Source of the DNA: Carnobacteriaceae bacterium zg-84
Lineage (GTDB): Bacteria; Bacillota; Bacilli; Lactobacillales; Aerococcaceae
Reading direction: 5' to 3'
Length of the DNA: 64,000 nt
Assembly: GCA_013874835.1 (NCBI GenBank)
Contig: CP059430.1
Location: 1,320,864-1,384,863, forward strand
Part shown: positions 54,390 through 64,000 of the stretch, piece by piece
How positions within the stretch are numbered: the stretch's first letter is position 1
How the letters are laid out: each line of letters starts with the position of its first letter
Notes under the pieces: model-generated
Told to the model about the DNA's origin: nothing
The model's database searches: none
What the model saw: only the letters and a program-made list of their open reading frames with translations
Made by a program: the position numbers and the translations under genes

Positions 54390-55313
54390 CTAAGTTAAAC
54401 TTGCCAAATATCTCATGACAATATCATTATCTTGATTTTCAAGCTCTGATATAACATGCATATAGACTTTTTGTGTAGTTGTTATAGAAGAATGCCCCAA
54501 TCGTCTTGAAACACTGGCAATAGATACACCCGCATACATTAAAAGAGAGGCGTGTGTATGCCTTAATCCATGTATTGAAATAACCGGTACACCTACACGC
54601 TTACAATGCTTTTCTAACCATTTATTTGGTGTGGAATTGCAAACGGGACCATTCACAAAAATTGGTTTATCTTTTGGTAAATCTTTTATCAACTGCTGAA
54701 ATTGCATACTTAATTGCCAATCAATTTGCACTTTTCTAACCGACGATTTATTTTTAGTTGGTAAAAAACCTCCTTTGCCTTTATAATCCCAAGTTTTTGT
54801 CACAGAGATATTTTGTTGTAAAAAATTAAAATCCGACGGTGTTAAGCCTAACACTTCTGAAAATCTTAACCCTGTTTTAGCAATAAGCAAAATGAGCCAA
54901 TCCCAATTTATTTTATACTCTAAATTCAAATCTGATAACACACTATGTAAATCAAATTGATTCAAATATTTCATTTTTTTCGCTCTTGGAACCTTTCCTT
55001 TAAAAATAACTTTTCGAGTGGGATCTCTATAAACGAAACCTTCATCTACCGCATCTAATATAGCACCTTTTATCTGATGATGAAAATCAATAACCGTTTG
55101 CCTTTCATGCATCTGAGCATAATCATTTAGTATTTGCTGATAAGCCGTTCTATCTAGTTCACATAATTTAAGATTTGGAACAATATTTTTTAAATGCTGA
55201 TAATTATTATAATATTTTTCAAGTGTAACAGAACGAACAGCTCCCTCTTTAAAAAGTTTTATCCATTGTTGAAAATATTCATGTAATAACGTTTCTTTTG
55301 TCATTTTGTTCAT
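54390..55313 (-). CDS. Tyrosine recombinase next to the type I RM locus
   Basis: 307 residues: an N-terminal SAM-like DNA-binding domain (about 5-105) and a catalytic domain with R150 (TGLRFSEVLGL), H248 and R251 (SIHGLRHTHASL), H274 (LGHSSITTT) and nucleophile Y284 (QKVYMHV). All five key residues are present. Recombinases of this kind are often encoded inside type I restriction loci, where they invert hsdS segments. A terminator separates it from hsdR, but it may get read-through. The sequence downstream (54147-54389) shows no gene or att-like site I can support. Confidence 0.93.
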   Translation of the reverse strand: MNKMTKETLLHEYFQQWIKLFKEGAVRSVTLEKYYNNYQHLKNIVPNLKLCELDRTAYQQILNDYAQMHERQTVIDFHHQIKGAILDAVDEGFVYRDPTRKVIFKGKVPRAKKMKYLNQFDLHSVLSDLNLEYKINWDWLILLIAKTGLRFSEVLGLTPSDFNFLQQNISVTKTWDYKGKGGFLPTKNKSSVRKVQIDWQLSMQFQQLIKDLPKDKPIFVNGPVCNSTPNKWLEKHCKRVGVPVISIHGLRHTHASLLMYAGVSIASVSRRLGHSSITTTQKVYMHVISELENQDNDIVMRYLASLT

Positions 55314-55439
55314 AATAATCCTTTCTATCTATGCCTTATGCTGAATGAAGAATGATGAGAACGTATAAAGTAAAAAAATTTTGCATAGCTATTATTTAGA
55401 AAAAATTTATGATAAAACACTTAAAAAAATAGATACAGC

Positions 55440-55468
55440 AAAAAGACCAAGAATATTCTTGATCTTTT
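55440..55468 (-). terminator. hsdR terminator
   Basis: AAAAGATCAAGAA pairs with TTCTTGGTCTTTT (one G-U pair) at the hsdR stop and is followed by a TTTTT on the minus strand. Confidence 0.7.
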
Positions 55469-58400
55469 CAGTATTTATAAGTTTGTTTTATTTCAGGCAT
55501 CCATTGTTTTAAAGCTGTATGTACGTTCAAGGATAATGTTATTTTATTACCTGCAAATTCATTGGTTGCTTTTGTTGCGTCCAACGATTTAATCAAATTT
55601 GATAAATATGGAATTTCATCCTTTTTCTTTACGTTATAGTCCATTAATGATTTTTCAAGTAATTCACTATCAAGTCCCCATTCAGAAGCAAATTTTTTAA
55701 CATCTTCAAAGCATCGTTCTTCTTGCCATTTTCTAAAAGCCGTATCAAAATCTACATCTACTTCTAGATGCCCCGGTTTTAATTCATTCTGAACAAATAA
55801 TTTTAAAGATTCTGCCAAATCGTATTCCCCTTTATTACTTAATTCTTCAATTTTCTCAAGAATTAAAACAAGATTCCCATCATTTACAACTTTATAACCA
55901 TCTTCACTCTCTGTTTTTTTATCAATAAATGATAAAATATTTTGAGCATCAATAATTTGTGTCCCTTGTAATTTTGTTTGTCCCAACAGTTCCTGTATTT
56001 CTTCCACTTCTATATGAGAAGTACGTAGAAATAAATTTTTATACGCACCTACATAGTTTTGAAAAATATCCTCGCTAATACCAAATGTTTCATTATCCCA
56101 ACAAAACTCATAGTATTGCTTCACACGATTTAGTTGCTTATTCGCTAATTCAAATACTTTTTTAAAATAGTTTTTCTTCTCTTCATCGTATTGTATAGTT
56201 GGCCATTCTGTTGGATTTGGTAATGATAAAATTAAATCATCCATACACTTTCTTAATAAAATAACAGCATCGTCATATTTTTCAACAAGAACATAACTGT
56301 TCTTACCACCACTTCCATATAAACGAATAGCTTCATTTACAATTTCTTCTGTTATTCTAGGATATTGAAAATTAATAATACTTCCAAATTCCTTAGAGGC
56401 GCCAAAAACACGATTTGTACGAGAATAGGCTTGTATAAGTCCTTGCAATTCAAGTCGTCGATCTACATACAATGTATTCACTCGTTTTGCATCATAACCT
56501 GTTAGTAATTGATCCGCAACGATGACAATATCAATATTTTTTGAATTTCTACCACTTCCACCACGTTTTGCACGGTATGTTAAATCTTCAAAATAAGCAT
56601 CTTCACCATTCCGCTTATCTCCCGCTAAAAACTGAATACCTGTAAAATTCGCATAATCCTCAAACATTTCATCTATCACATCAATCGCCATATTTTCAAC
56701 ATCATTCTCATTCCCAAAACTAAATGTCATCGCAATATTTGGTCTATGCTCAGTCGTATCAAATCTTTCACTAATTTGCTTTTTAAACTCATGATAATAA
56801 GCAATCACACGATCTTTATAAGCAACAGTTAATATAGCATTAAACTCTCCATTTCTAGATTGTTCTTTCCACCCAGAAAGAATTTCTGAGACGACTCTAG
56901 GAATATGTGTTTTATCTTGGTATTTTAAAATACCTTCTTTTACAGCATTCTCTTCAACTTCTAATTCTGACCATGATTGGACTTTACGCTGTATTTCCTT
57001 TTTACTACACTCAGTATTCATGACCACTAATTTCTCAACTAGCTCATCTCGTAAACTTTCATAACTAATAAATTCACCTGTATTGATATAATCTACATGA
57101 AATCCTAAAACATTACCGTCTTTAATAGCCTCATCAATCGTATACTGATGTAATAATGGACCAAATAATTTTTCAGTCGTATTGATGACTTCACTTCTTT
57201 GATTAATTTTTCCTTTAACGTTATTTTCATCAAATAGAGGCGTTCCTGTAAATCCAAAAAATAATGCATTTTTAAAGAAATAATCTTTAATCATTCCCAT
57301 CATTTCTCCCATGGTTGTTCGATGTGCCTCATCAATAATAAAAATTATTTTTTTGTCTGCTAAAGTATTATCTTGTGCTGTAATTAACTCTTTTACTAAG
57401 AAACTTAATTTAAACGTCGTCGTTACAATTATACCATTTTTAGAACTCATCATTTGTTTTCTTAATTGATAAGTACTTCTCGTATCATCGACATCAACAG
57501 ATTCATACGTTGAATAAGCTTTAAACGCTTTTGATGTTTGCTCATCTAAATCACGTCTATCCAGTAAAAAGACAACTTTATCAAATTCGGTTCGTGTGGA
57601 TAAAAATTGAGCTGTTTTAAAACTCGTAATTGTCTTACCTGATCCAGTGGTATGCCATACAAAACCACCATGTGGTTTTCCTTCAGCATTATCCCATCCA
57701 AAAGTAGCTTTCTCAACAGCTTGTAAAGCATATACTTGATAAGGTCGCATCAACATGTGCCGTCTATTTTCCTCGTTATCTGGATCTTCATCAATAATCA
57801 AATAATCTCCAACCATTTGATGTGCCATTGGCACCATTAGAAAATGCTCAATAACTTCTTTATAGTCTGTTAAGATGCGTTGTCCTAAATGTCGACCATC
57901 TTTTTTATCTTTTTTTGTAACCGACCAATGAAAAACAAATGATTGGTTAAAATCATTTATCGTTTTTGGCGTTGCAAAATAACGCGTTTCAATCTCAGTC
58001 GTTACGACCATCATTTGTGAAAAGGCCATAAAATTATTCGTATATTCACCATCTCGATAATATCTTTTAAACTGTCCAAATGCTTCATCTAAGGTTTTAT
58101 CACTTCTTTTTTGTTCTATATTGATTAACGGTAAACCATTGATTAAAAGAACAATATCAAAACGATTATTATTACTAGTTGATACCTCTCTAGCTATTTG
58201 ATAACTAGAATCACCTCCGCTTACTTGTGCTTTCTTTAATATCGTCAATGTAATTTGCTTTTTAGTAACATCTGGATGCTTATCACGATAAATGCCGTCA
58301 ATCTTTCCTATTGAACCTTCCATAGAAAGAATTTTTGCAGCTTCATAACTATTAGAGATTTGATTGACTTTGGACATAATTTGTTCAAACTCTGCATCTG

Positions 58401-58596
58401 TTAGGGCAACACCTTCTAACACATCTACATTTATTCGATTAAGTTCCTCACGCCAATTGTTTATTAAATCATCAACAGTAACTTTATGCAAATTTCCATT
58501 CAATTTGTCCGGTGCTTGCCATCTATATTTTTTTAGTTCTTCTACAAATTTATTTTGAAACTCTCGTTCAGAACCATTTTTATCTGTCAATTTCAT
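55468..58596 (-). CDS. hsdR: Type I restriction endonuclease subunit R
   Basis: 1042 residues. The N-terminal PD-(D/E)XK nuclease has D147 and E161-Q-K163 (RFDIVLLINGLPLINIEQKR). The translocase part has Walker A TTGSGKT at 316-322, DEAH at 422-425 and helicase motifs such as GFTGTPLF and VADQLLTGYDA. A C-terminal helical domain binds the methylase. HsdR cuts unmethylated DNA away from the site after translocation. The length and EQK motif fit the IC/EcoR124-like class. It lies 46 bp behind hsdS. Confidence 0.96.
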   Translation of the reverse strand: MKLTDKNGSEREFQNKFVEELKKYRWQAPDKLNGNLHKVTVDDLINNWREELNRINVDVLEGVALTDAEFEQIMSKVNQISNSYEAAKILSMEGSIGKIDGIYRDKHPDVTKKQITLTILKKAQVSGGDSSYQIAREVSTSNNNRFDIVLLINGLPLINIEQKRSDKTLDEAFGQFKRYYRDGEYTNNFMAFSQMMVVTTEIETRYFATPKTINDFNQSFVFHWSVTKKDKKDGRHLGQRILTDYKEVIEHFLMVPMAHQMVGDYLIIDEDPDNEENRRHMLMRPYQVYALQAVEKATFGWDNAEGKPHGGFVWHTTGSGKTITSFKTAQFLSTRTEFDKVVFLLDRRDLDEQTSKAFKAYSTYESVDVDDTRSTYQLRKQMMSSKNGIIVTTTFKLSFLVKELITAQDNTLADKKIIFIIDEAHRTTMGEMMGMIKDYFFKNALFFGFTGTPLFDENNVKGKINQRSEVINTTEKLFGPLLHQYTIDEAIKDGNVLGFHVDYINTGEFISYESLRDELVEKLVVMNTECSKKEIQRKVQSWSELEVEENAVKEGILKYQDKTHIPRVVSEILSGWKEQSRNGEFNAILTVAYKDRVIAYYHEFKKQISERFDTTEHRPNIAMTFSFGNENDVENMAIDVIDEMFEDYANFTGIQFLAGDKRNGEDAYFEDLTYRAKRGGSGRNSKNIDIVIVADQLLTGYDAKRVNTLYVDRRLELQGLIQAYSRTNRVFGASKEFGSIINFQYPRITEEIVNEAIRLYGSGGKNSYVLVEKYDDAVILLRKCMDDLILSLPNPTEWPTIQYDEEKKNYFKKVFELANKQLNRVKQYYEFCWDNETFGISEDIFQNYVGAYKNLFLRTSHIEVEEIQELLGQTKLQGTQIIDAQNILSFIDKKTESEDGYKVVNDGNLVLILEKIEELSNKGEYDLAESLKLFVQNELKPGHLEVDVDFDTAFRKWQEERCFEDVKKFASEWGLDSELLEKSLMDYNVKKKDEIPYLSNLIKSLDATKATNEFAGNKITLSLNVHTALKQWMPEIKQTYKY

Positions 58597-58642
58597 CTAT
58601 CTCCTTTCCAGTACTAAATAACACGATATACACACGTTGGTA

Positions 58643-59908
58643 TCAAACAAATAGCTCGTTTAAATAAGCTTTTTTTAAATTTTTTAACTTTTCTAATTTA
58701 CGCTGATGAAGGGCGATGAGGTGGTCGAGATCTCGGAAAAATGCCCCTATTCGCTGTTGTTCATTTGTTGTAGTCAACGGTACTTCAATTCCCATAACCT
58801 TATTTTTTGAAATATTATATCTTGAAATTCCTTGTGCTAAAAAGGCAATCGATTTTCTTACAGATTTAGAACGTAGCATATATGTTAAATAATAATTATC
58901 TATTGATTTAATTGGGCGATAGCCAAAACAAAAGCTATTAAGATAAGTGTTTGGCTTATTTTCAATTATCACAGAGGTCATACCAACTTCCTCAGGTATC
59001 TCTGAAGATGTTGTAAAAAATACATCTCCTGCTTTTACTTCATTTTGTTTTTCATCAATTTCAACATACTCTATATCATTTAAATCGATAATGGGATTAG
59101 AAAAAATATTCATATAAGGTATAAAACAAGCTTTACCGTGTCCAAAATCTTCTTTTGTTTTACCAGACAACCCAGAATAAGTTGTTCCTATCTCCCCCAA
59201 CTTCTGCTGTTCCCAATCGTCAAAAAAACCAGAAAAACGACGTTTTGGCACACGCTCTCCTTCAGCGGGAAACATTTCTGATAAATGAGCCTTTTTTAAC
59301 GTTTTTAACTTATTAAGTTTACGCTGGTGAAAGGCGATGAGGTTGTCGAGTTGATTAAATAAATCTGCAATTTTCCTTTGTTCATCTTTCAATACAGGAA
59401 TTTCATAAGTTAATTCTCTAATAGAAGTCCAATTTACATATATTTGTGTATTTCCTTGAGAAGCACAAATAATTTTCCCACGAATATTATCAGCATTCAA
59501 AAATTGATATAAAAATTCTGGTAGATATTCATTTTCATAAACTTCAATTCTTTCAGTCCGTTGATTAAAAATATAGGAATTATCAGAATCTATCAGTAAA
59601 ACTCGACCAATTATGTTCCCTGAAGCAGTCTTATCATTTAATATCATTGTTAAATTATTTTTGTTCAAAATACGATTTTCAGTCTTTTTTGTTTTGTTTG
59701 CTCTGATGCCTTGATCGGTATATTGGTTTGTTTCTGAATATGATCCAATACTTATAACTTTATATTTGCCAAGTTCATCGAATTCAGACTCAATAGATGT
59801 CCCTCCAGTAGACTTACCGAAATCTTCCAACTTACGTTGTTCCCAAGCATCAGCATTTTTGAACTGTTTAAAGCGTCTTTTTGGTATTTTTTTGTTGTTT
59901 TCCACCAT
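58643..59908 (-). CDS. hsdS: Type I RM specificity subunit S (expressed copy)
   Basis: 421 residues with two target-recognition domains. Each follows a DWEQ/AWEQ-like motif (AWEQRKLEDFG at about 21 and DWEQQKLGEIG at about 231). They are separated by coiled conserved regions IADLFNQLDNLIAFHQRKLN and IGAFFRDLDHLIALHQRKLE. Two TRDs specify the two half-sites. The start shares TAATG with the hsdM stop. The first TRD, 59302-59846, is identical over 545 bp to an inverted copy at 63056-63600, marking this gene as part of an inversion system. Confidence 0.96.
   Translation of the reverse strand: MVENNKKIPKRRFKQFKNADAWEQRKLEDFGKSTGGTSIESEFDELGKYKVISIGSYSETNQYTDQGIRANKTKKTENRILNKNNLTMILNDKTASGNIIGRVLLIDSDNSYIFNQRTERIEVYENEYLPEFLYQFLNADNIRGKIICASQGNTQIYVNWTSIRELTYEIPVLKDEQRKIADLFNQLDNLIAFHQRKLNKLKTLKKAHLSEMFPAEGERVPKRRFSGFFDDWEQQKLGEIGTTYSGLSGKTKEDFGHGKACFIPYMNIFSNPIIDLNDIEYVEIDEKQNEVKAGDVFFTTSSEIPEEVGMTSVIIENKPNTYLNSFCFGYRPIKSIDNYYLTYMLRSKSVRKSIAFLAQGISRYNISKNKVMGIEVPLTTTNEQQRIGAFFRDLDHLIALHQRKLEKLKNLKKAYLNELFV
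59302..59846 (-). repeat. 545-bp inverted repeat, hsdS arm
   Basis: Covers TRD1 and the central conserved region of the expressed hsdS. I compared it by eye with the complement of 63056-63600 and found no difference; identity ends at the outer edges where CTTGGG becomes ATTGGG and AAAACG becomes AAAATA. Confidence 0.9.
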
Positions 59909-62469
59909 TAAAGCACCACCAATTCACTCATCAGTTTTTCAAACTCCTGTTCAAGTTTTAATATTTCATCATCTATATCATCTAATGTATCTGAATAACG
60001 TTTGTTTAACTCATCAATCACAGCAATCTCTTTTTTTAGTGGTTTTTCTACTAGAAGTAAAACTTTTTCAATAACAGAGCCAAACCATTTTTGGTATAAA
60101 AGTTCATCAACTTCTTCATCACTTAAATTCTCTATACGATTCCATACTAATTCTTTCACTTCTTGTTCTTTTAATTTGATTTCTTTACCAATAGATGTTT
60201 TTTCTTTTAATAAGTTAGATACATTTTTTAAGAGATTATATTCATCTGACCCTTTTGTCACTTCTTTCATCCCTGCTGTTATCAACTTACTATCAAAACT
60301 ATCTTGTATCTCACCTTCATTATTTCTTTTCAGAAAATCACCAAGAATAATATTCTCCTCGCTATCTTCTACTTTAGCATTTTCTACAAGTTCACTCAAT
60401 TCACTCTCAATATCTAAAAGACGTGATTTTAGTGCTGTAATCCGTTCTTGTTCACGTTCATAACAATAATCAGCTATAAGATTATTAGGAATAATTGCTC
60501 CGTTCCAACCATCTTGAATTTTCTCTTTACCTTTTTTTGATACGATATTCGGTTCACGTGTTCGTCCAGCTTGATAAAATCCTAATTGCTCAATAAGTTC
60601 CGCATCATGCATCAATGCATTTTTCCACATTTCTGCAATAATTTGATACCCTTCATAAATATCAATTTGTCCAAATTCGTCCAGACACTTTTTAATATCT
60701 TCAAGCATACTTGCTTTTATCATACTTACGTTATTTTTATAGTTTAGTTGATGCAATTTTGTCCAATAGCATTGGATATAATTTTCAATAGTTGCTTTAA
60801 TTTTTTGTGATTTTTCTTGTATAGCACGACTCGAAAAAATATTTTCAGAAAGTTCTTCGAGCGGTTGATTTAACTCTAAATAGCCCGGACGCTTTTCAAT
60901 AAACGCCTTATTTAAAATATCCTGAACCGTTTCATTTAAAACTTTTAAAGACTGTATATTTTTTTCTGGTATGCCGCCATATAAATGTGCATCAACATCA
61001 TGAGGAATTTCTTCATCAGAAGCTTCCACATAACGTGGAATATTCATATTATATTCATTTTCTATTAATTCTTGTCGTGATGCTAAATGACTATACCCTT
61101 TCTCTTCTGTACGATTTTTATAAACATCAACAATTTTTGCAATATCTTTTTCTTGAAGAACATTTTGTTTTCCTTCTTTAACAAAATTACGTGAAGCATC
61201 AATAAACAGAATTGGTTCATTTAATTCACGATTTTTCTTCAAGATAATAATACATACTGGGATACCCGTATTCGTAAAAAGATTATTTGGTAGTCCAATA
61301 ACAGCATCTATTTGATTTTTCTCTATTAAACGTTTCCTAATTTCTCCTTCTGCTGCACCACGAAACAAAACACCGTGAGGTAAAACAATTGCCATAAGTC
61401 CTTTTATAGACAAATGATACAAACCATGAAGTAAGAAAGCAAAATCTCCTTTTGAATCTGGAGGCAGAACTCCCGCAATTTCAAAACGTGGATCACTCGG
61501 TTTAAGTCCATAACGATTCCAATTTTTAATAGAATACGGTGGATTCATAACAACTGCATCAAACTGAACACCTTCATTTGGACGTTCTGGATCTTCCGGC
61601 CAATCTTGAGAAAGAGTATCGCCATTTTTAATATTCATTTTATTAGGTTCAACACCATGAAGTAATAAATTCATACGTGTTAAGTTGTAAGTCGCTGTAT
61701 TTTTCTCTTGACCATAGTACTCAAGTTTTTTCTGTTCTTCCTTTGTTAAATGTTGTTTTACTGTTAAAAGAAGCGAGCCAGAACCAACAGTAGGATCATA
61801 GATAGATTTTATTGTATCGTTTGTTGTCACAATTTGTGCCATGACTTCACTGACTTGTCGAGGTGTATAGAACTCTCCAGCCTTCTTACCTGATTCCATA
61901 GCAAATTGTCCAATTAAATATTCATACGCATCACCAAGTACATCACCGTCTTGGAGAGAAACCATATCCAAATCTTCAAACAGTCGAATAAGAGCTTGAA
62001 TATTTTTACTACGCTCATTCAAATTACTCCCAAGAGATGTATCTGATAAATCCAGTGTTGAATTTGCAAAAAGACCTTGAAAATCATTCGCTCTACTTGT
62101 TACAGAAATACTACGTTCAAATTGATTCAAACTATCCATTACTTTCTGCACTTCAAAATGCCCTGAATTCATATCTTTAATCCACGTATGATAAAGATAC
62201 TCCGGACGTATACAATACCCTACCATATTTTGAATCATATCTTCAATTGATTGTCCATACTCTAAATATGCATTACAATATTCATCATACCAATTATCCG
62301 TAGCAGAAAGACCACAAGCTATTGCAAATTCTTTAAGTGTTTTATCACTTAAAAATTTATAAAACATAAGGCCTAACATATAATCCTTATATCTAGTGGC
62401 ATCCATTGAACCACGTAGTTCATTCGCACCACTCCATAAACGTGATTTTATTTCCTCTGATGTAATCAT
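59908..62469 (-). CDS. hsdM: Type I RM methyltransferase subunit M, with long C-terminal extension
   Basis: 853 residues. The N-terminal helical domain (MDATRYKDYMLGLMFYKFLS) precedes the N6-adenine methylase: SAM motif DPTVGSGSLLL (from 225) and catalytic NPPY at 309-312. Ordinary HsdM proteins are around 500 residues; here about 300 extra residues form a charged, coiled-coil-rich tail. HsdM2S methylates; HsdM2SR2 restricts. GGAGAAAAAAG fixes the start at 62469, nine codons inside a longer frame. It is the first gene of hsdM-hsdS-hsdR. Confidence 0.95.
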   Translation of the reverse strand: MITSEEIKSRLWSGANELRGSMDATRYKDYMLGLMFYKFLSDKTLKEFAIACGLSATDNWYDEYCNAYLEYGQSIEDMIQNMVGYCIRPEYLYHTWIKDMNSGHFEVQKVMDSLNQFERSISVTSRANDFQGLFANSTLDLSDTSLGSNLNERSKNIQALIRLFEDLDMVSLQDGDVLGDAYEYLIGQFAMESGKKAGEFYTPRQVSEVMAQIVTTNDTIKSIYDPTVGSGSLLLTVKQHLTKEEQKKLEYYGQEKNTATYNLTRMNLLLHGVEPNKMNIKNGDTLSQDWPEDPERPNEGVQFDAVVMNPPYSIKNWNRYGLKPSDPRFEIAGVLPPDSKGDFAFLLHGLYHLSIKGLMAIVLPHGVLFRGAAEGEIRKRLIEKNQIDAVIGLPNNLFTNTGIPVCIIILKKNRELNEPILFIDASRNFVKEGKQNVLQEKDIAKIVDVYKNRTEEKGYSHLASRQELIENEYNMNIPRYVEASDEEIPHDVDAHLYGGIPEKNIQSLKVLNETVQDILNKAFIEKRPGYLELNQPLEELSENIFSSRAIQEKSQKIKATIENYIQCYWTKLHQLNYKNNVSMIKASMLEDIKKCLDEFGQIDIYEGYQIIAEMWKNALMHDAELIEQLGFYQAGRTREPNIVSKKGKEKIQDGWNGAIIPNNLIADYCYEREQERITALKSRLLDIESELSELVENAKVEDSEENIILGDFLKRNNEGEIQDSFDSKLITAGMKEVTKGSDEYNLLKNVSNLLKEKTSIGKEIKLKEQEVKELVWNRIENLSDEEVDELLYQKWFGSVIEKVLLLVEKPLKKEIAVIDELNKRYSDTLDDIDDEILKLEQEFEKLMSELVVL

Positions 62470-63055
62470 TCTTTTTTCTCCTTTTCTTATTAACAAATAA
62501 AACTATCTTCATTCTGTTAATAATATATTTTCTCCTTCTCATTGCACAAAGTACACACTAACTTTAACAAAAATATTTACATTTGAGATGCATACATTTT
62601 TATATAACATTGACAAATAAACGCTATATATTAACCTTTTATCAAAATACTCTCATGCTCAATTATATCACGCTGTACTAAAAAAGAAATATGGGATACA
62701 CCCTTTTATTATCCATAATAGTAAAAAATCACTATAATTCATTACACCTTACTTTTGAATACATTCTCTTTTATATATTTATTTTTTATTCTTATCATCT
62801 ATCATTAACGTTACTACATTTCTAATTTATCTACTAAAATCAATGATATTTTGTGATATAATGACAGACTATTCTTTTTCTTGTCCAAATTCTTTACTTG
62901 TATTTCTTGCAATTCAACACTTAACTTGACAATTTTCTTATTTTTATCTAAAAATAAGAAAAACATAAATGAGTTAGATAAAATGCTTATATTTTTGAAA
63001 AGTAAAAAATAAAAATATTGTATATTATTAGTCAATATATCTTTTTTATTGACGA
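62470..63055. other. Intergenic region between hsdM and the inverted hsdS copy
   Basis: AT-rich, no supportable gene. It must hold the hsdM promoter, which I could not place with confidence. A 14-bp palindrome (TTTTCTTATTTTTA with its complement, 62933-62962) lies near the inverted repeat. On the plus strand TTGACA (62926-62931) with TAAAAA 17 bp later is a possible promoter facing the second hsdS. Confidence 0.5.
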
Positions 63056-64000
63056 TTGGGAACAACGTAAGTTGGAAGATTTCGGTAAGTCTACTGGAGG
63101 GACATCTATTGAGTCTGAATTCGATGAACTTGGCAAATATAAAGTTATAAGTATTGGATCATATTCAGAAACAAACCAATATACCGATCAAGGCATCAGA
63201 GCAAACAAAACAAAAAAGACTGAAAATCGTATTTTGAACAAAAATAATTTAACAATGATATTAAATGATAAGACTGCTTCAGGGAACATAATTGGTCGAG
63301 TTTTACTGATAGATTCTGATAATTCCTATATTTTTAATCAACGGACTGAAAGAATTGAAGTTTATGAAAATGAATATCTACCAGAATTTTTATATCAATT
63401 TTTGAATGCTGATAATATTCGTGGGAAAATTATTTGTGCTTCTCAAGGAAATACACAAATATATGTAAATTGGACTTCTATTAGAGAATTAACTTATGAA
63501 ATTCCTGTATTGAAAGATGAACAAAGGAAAATTGCAGATTTATTTAATCAACTCGACAACCTCATCGCCTTTCACCAGCGTAAACTTAATAAGTTAAAAA
63601 TATTAAAAAAGACTTATTTATCAGAAATGTTTCTCGATGAAAGAAAGCGTATACCAAAAAGGCATTTTTCTAGTTTTATTTATGCTTGGGAACAACGTAA
63701 GTTCATAAACGTTTTTGATTATTTACAAAATAATTCACTATCACGCTCAGAATTAACAAATAAAGGTTCAGTAATTAATGTACATTATGGAGATGTTCTT
63801 ATTAAATACGGAGAGGTATTAAATGTAAATAAGGATGAGCTTACTTACATATTAGACGATTCACTTGCCAAGAAATATCAGGTTTCTTATTTGAAAAATG
63901 GAGATGTTATTATTGCTGATGCCGCTGAAGATAATACCGTTGGAAAATGTAGTGAAATAACTGGTTTAAATGAACAAATAGCATTGTCAGGACTACATAC
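63049..64000 (+). pseudogene. hsdS: Silent, inverted hsdS copy (start lost, runs off window)
   Basis: From DDWEQRKLEDFG the frame is open to the window end. TRD1 equals that of the expressed hsdS; after NKLKILKKTYLSEMF the second TRD is different (from FINVFDYLQNNSLSRSEL, then YGDVLIKYGEVLNVNKDE), so it encodes another half-specificity. The first 20 codons of a normal hsdS and a ribosome-binding site are missing, so it is not expressed as a full subunit. It is the storage partner for inversion with the expressed gene. Confidence 0.93.
63056..63600 (+). repeat. 545-bp inverted repeat, silent-copy arm
   Basis: Inverted partner of 59302-59846. The 3.2 kb between the arms contains all of hsdM and the 5' end of hsdS. 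Confidence 0.9.

Noticed and set aside
62814-63065. 83-residue minus-strand ORF overlapping the silent hsdS
   Set aside because: Low-complexity Lys/Phe/Ile composition, no ribosome-binding site, and it overlaps the start of the conserved hsdS repeat.

Overview
The window is AT-rich Gram-positive (Firmicutes) chromosome, most likely order Lactobacillales. Supporting evidence: a mraZ-rsmH-ftsL-pbp-mraY-murD-murG-divIB division/wall cluster, PBP2x with PASTA sequence, mevalonate-type HMG-CoA synthase, paired DUF969/DUF979 genes, and a type II-A CRISPR-Cas locus whose Cas9 and tracrRNA resemble the streptococcal/enterococcal group. I cannot name a species; an Enterococcaceae- or Carnobacteriaceae-like genus is my best guess.

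Layout. 0-8 kb: the dcw cluster, transcribed leftward, with a four-fold 10-bp MraZ operator in front of mraZ. 8-13 kb: topoisomerase IV genes parC and parE; parE as written carries two compensating frame breaks. 13-22.6 kb: smc, rnc, a short SSB, mvaS, a low-molecular-weight phosphatase, rhodanese, ROK glucokinase, rhomboid protease and 5-formyl-THF cyclo-ligase. 23.1-24.7 kb: CRISPR array 1 (20 repeats), with short candidate peptide ORFs beyond its trailer end. An intact ISL3-type IS (8-bp target duplication) sits in the array's leader. 26.4-31.7 kb: rpsD with a structured leader, a GntR/ABC operon with two matching operators, an EutJ-like protein and a DUF2200 protein. 31.9-39.4 kb: CRISPR array 2 (8 repeats), csn2, cas2, cas1, cas9 and a divergent tracrRNA. 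40.0-41.5 kb: a second, frameshifted IS copy in inverted orientation. 41.5-54.2 kb: tRNA-Leu, ybaK, a glycolipid-type glycosyltransferase, ftsK, yidC, DUF554, a CNNM/CBS protein, pcp with a DUF979/DUF969 transporter pair, plsC and small conserved proteins. 54.4-64.0 kb: tyrosine recombinase, hsdR, hsdS, hsdM and an inverted promoterless second hsdS.

Two defence systems stand out. First, both CRISPR arrays share repeat and leader, are read leftward, and can use the same Cas9/tracrRNA. The IS in leader 1 splits the predicted extended -10 element, so array 1 expression now probably depends on read-through of the IS. Second, the type I restriction locus has a 545-bp inverted repeat covering the first target-recognition domain of hsdS and of the oppositely oriented second copy. 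Recombination there would flip the whole hsdM + 5' hsdS segment and join it to a different second recognition domain, giving a specificity switch; the adjacent recombinase is the obvious candidate enzyme.

Minor signals: three short minus-strand ORFs followed by GC-rich hairpins and plus-strand promoters (type I toxin-antitoxin-like), dispersed palindromes resembling the IS ends, and decayed mobilisation and secreted-peptide ORFs near 47 kb. All statements come from reading the sequence by eye; no database search or alignment was run.
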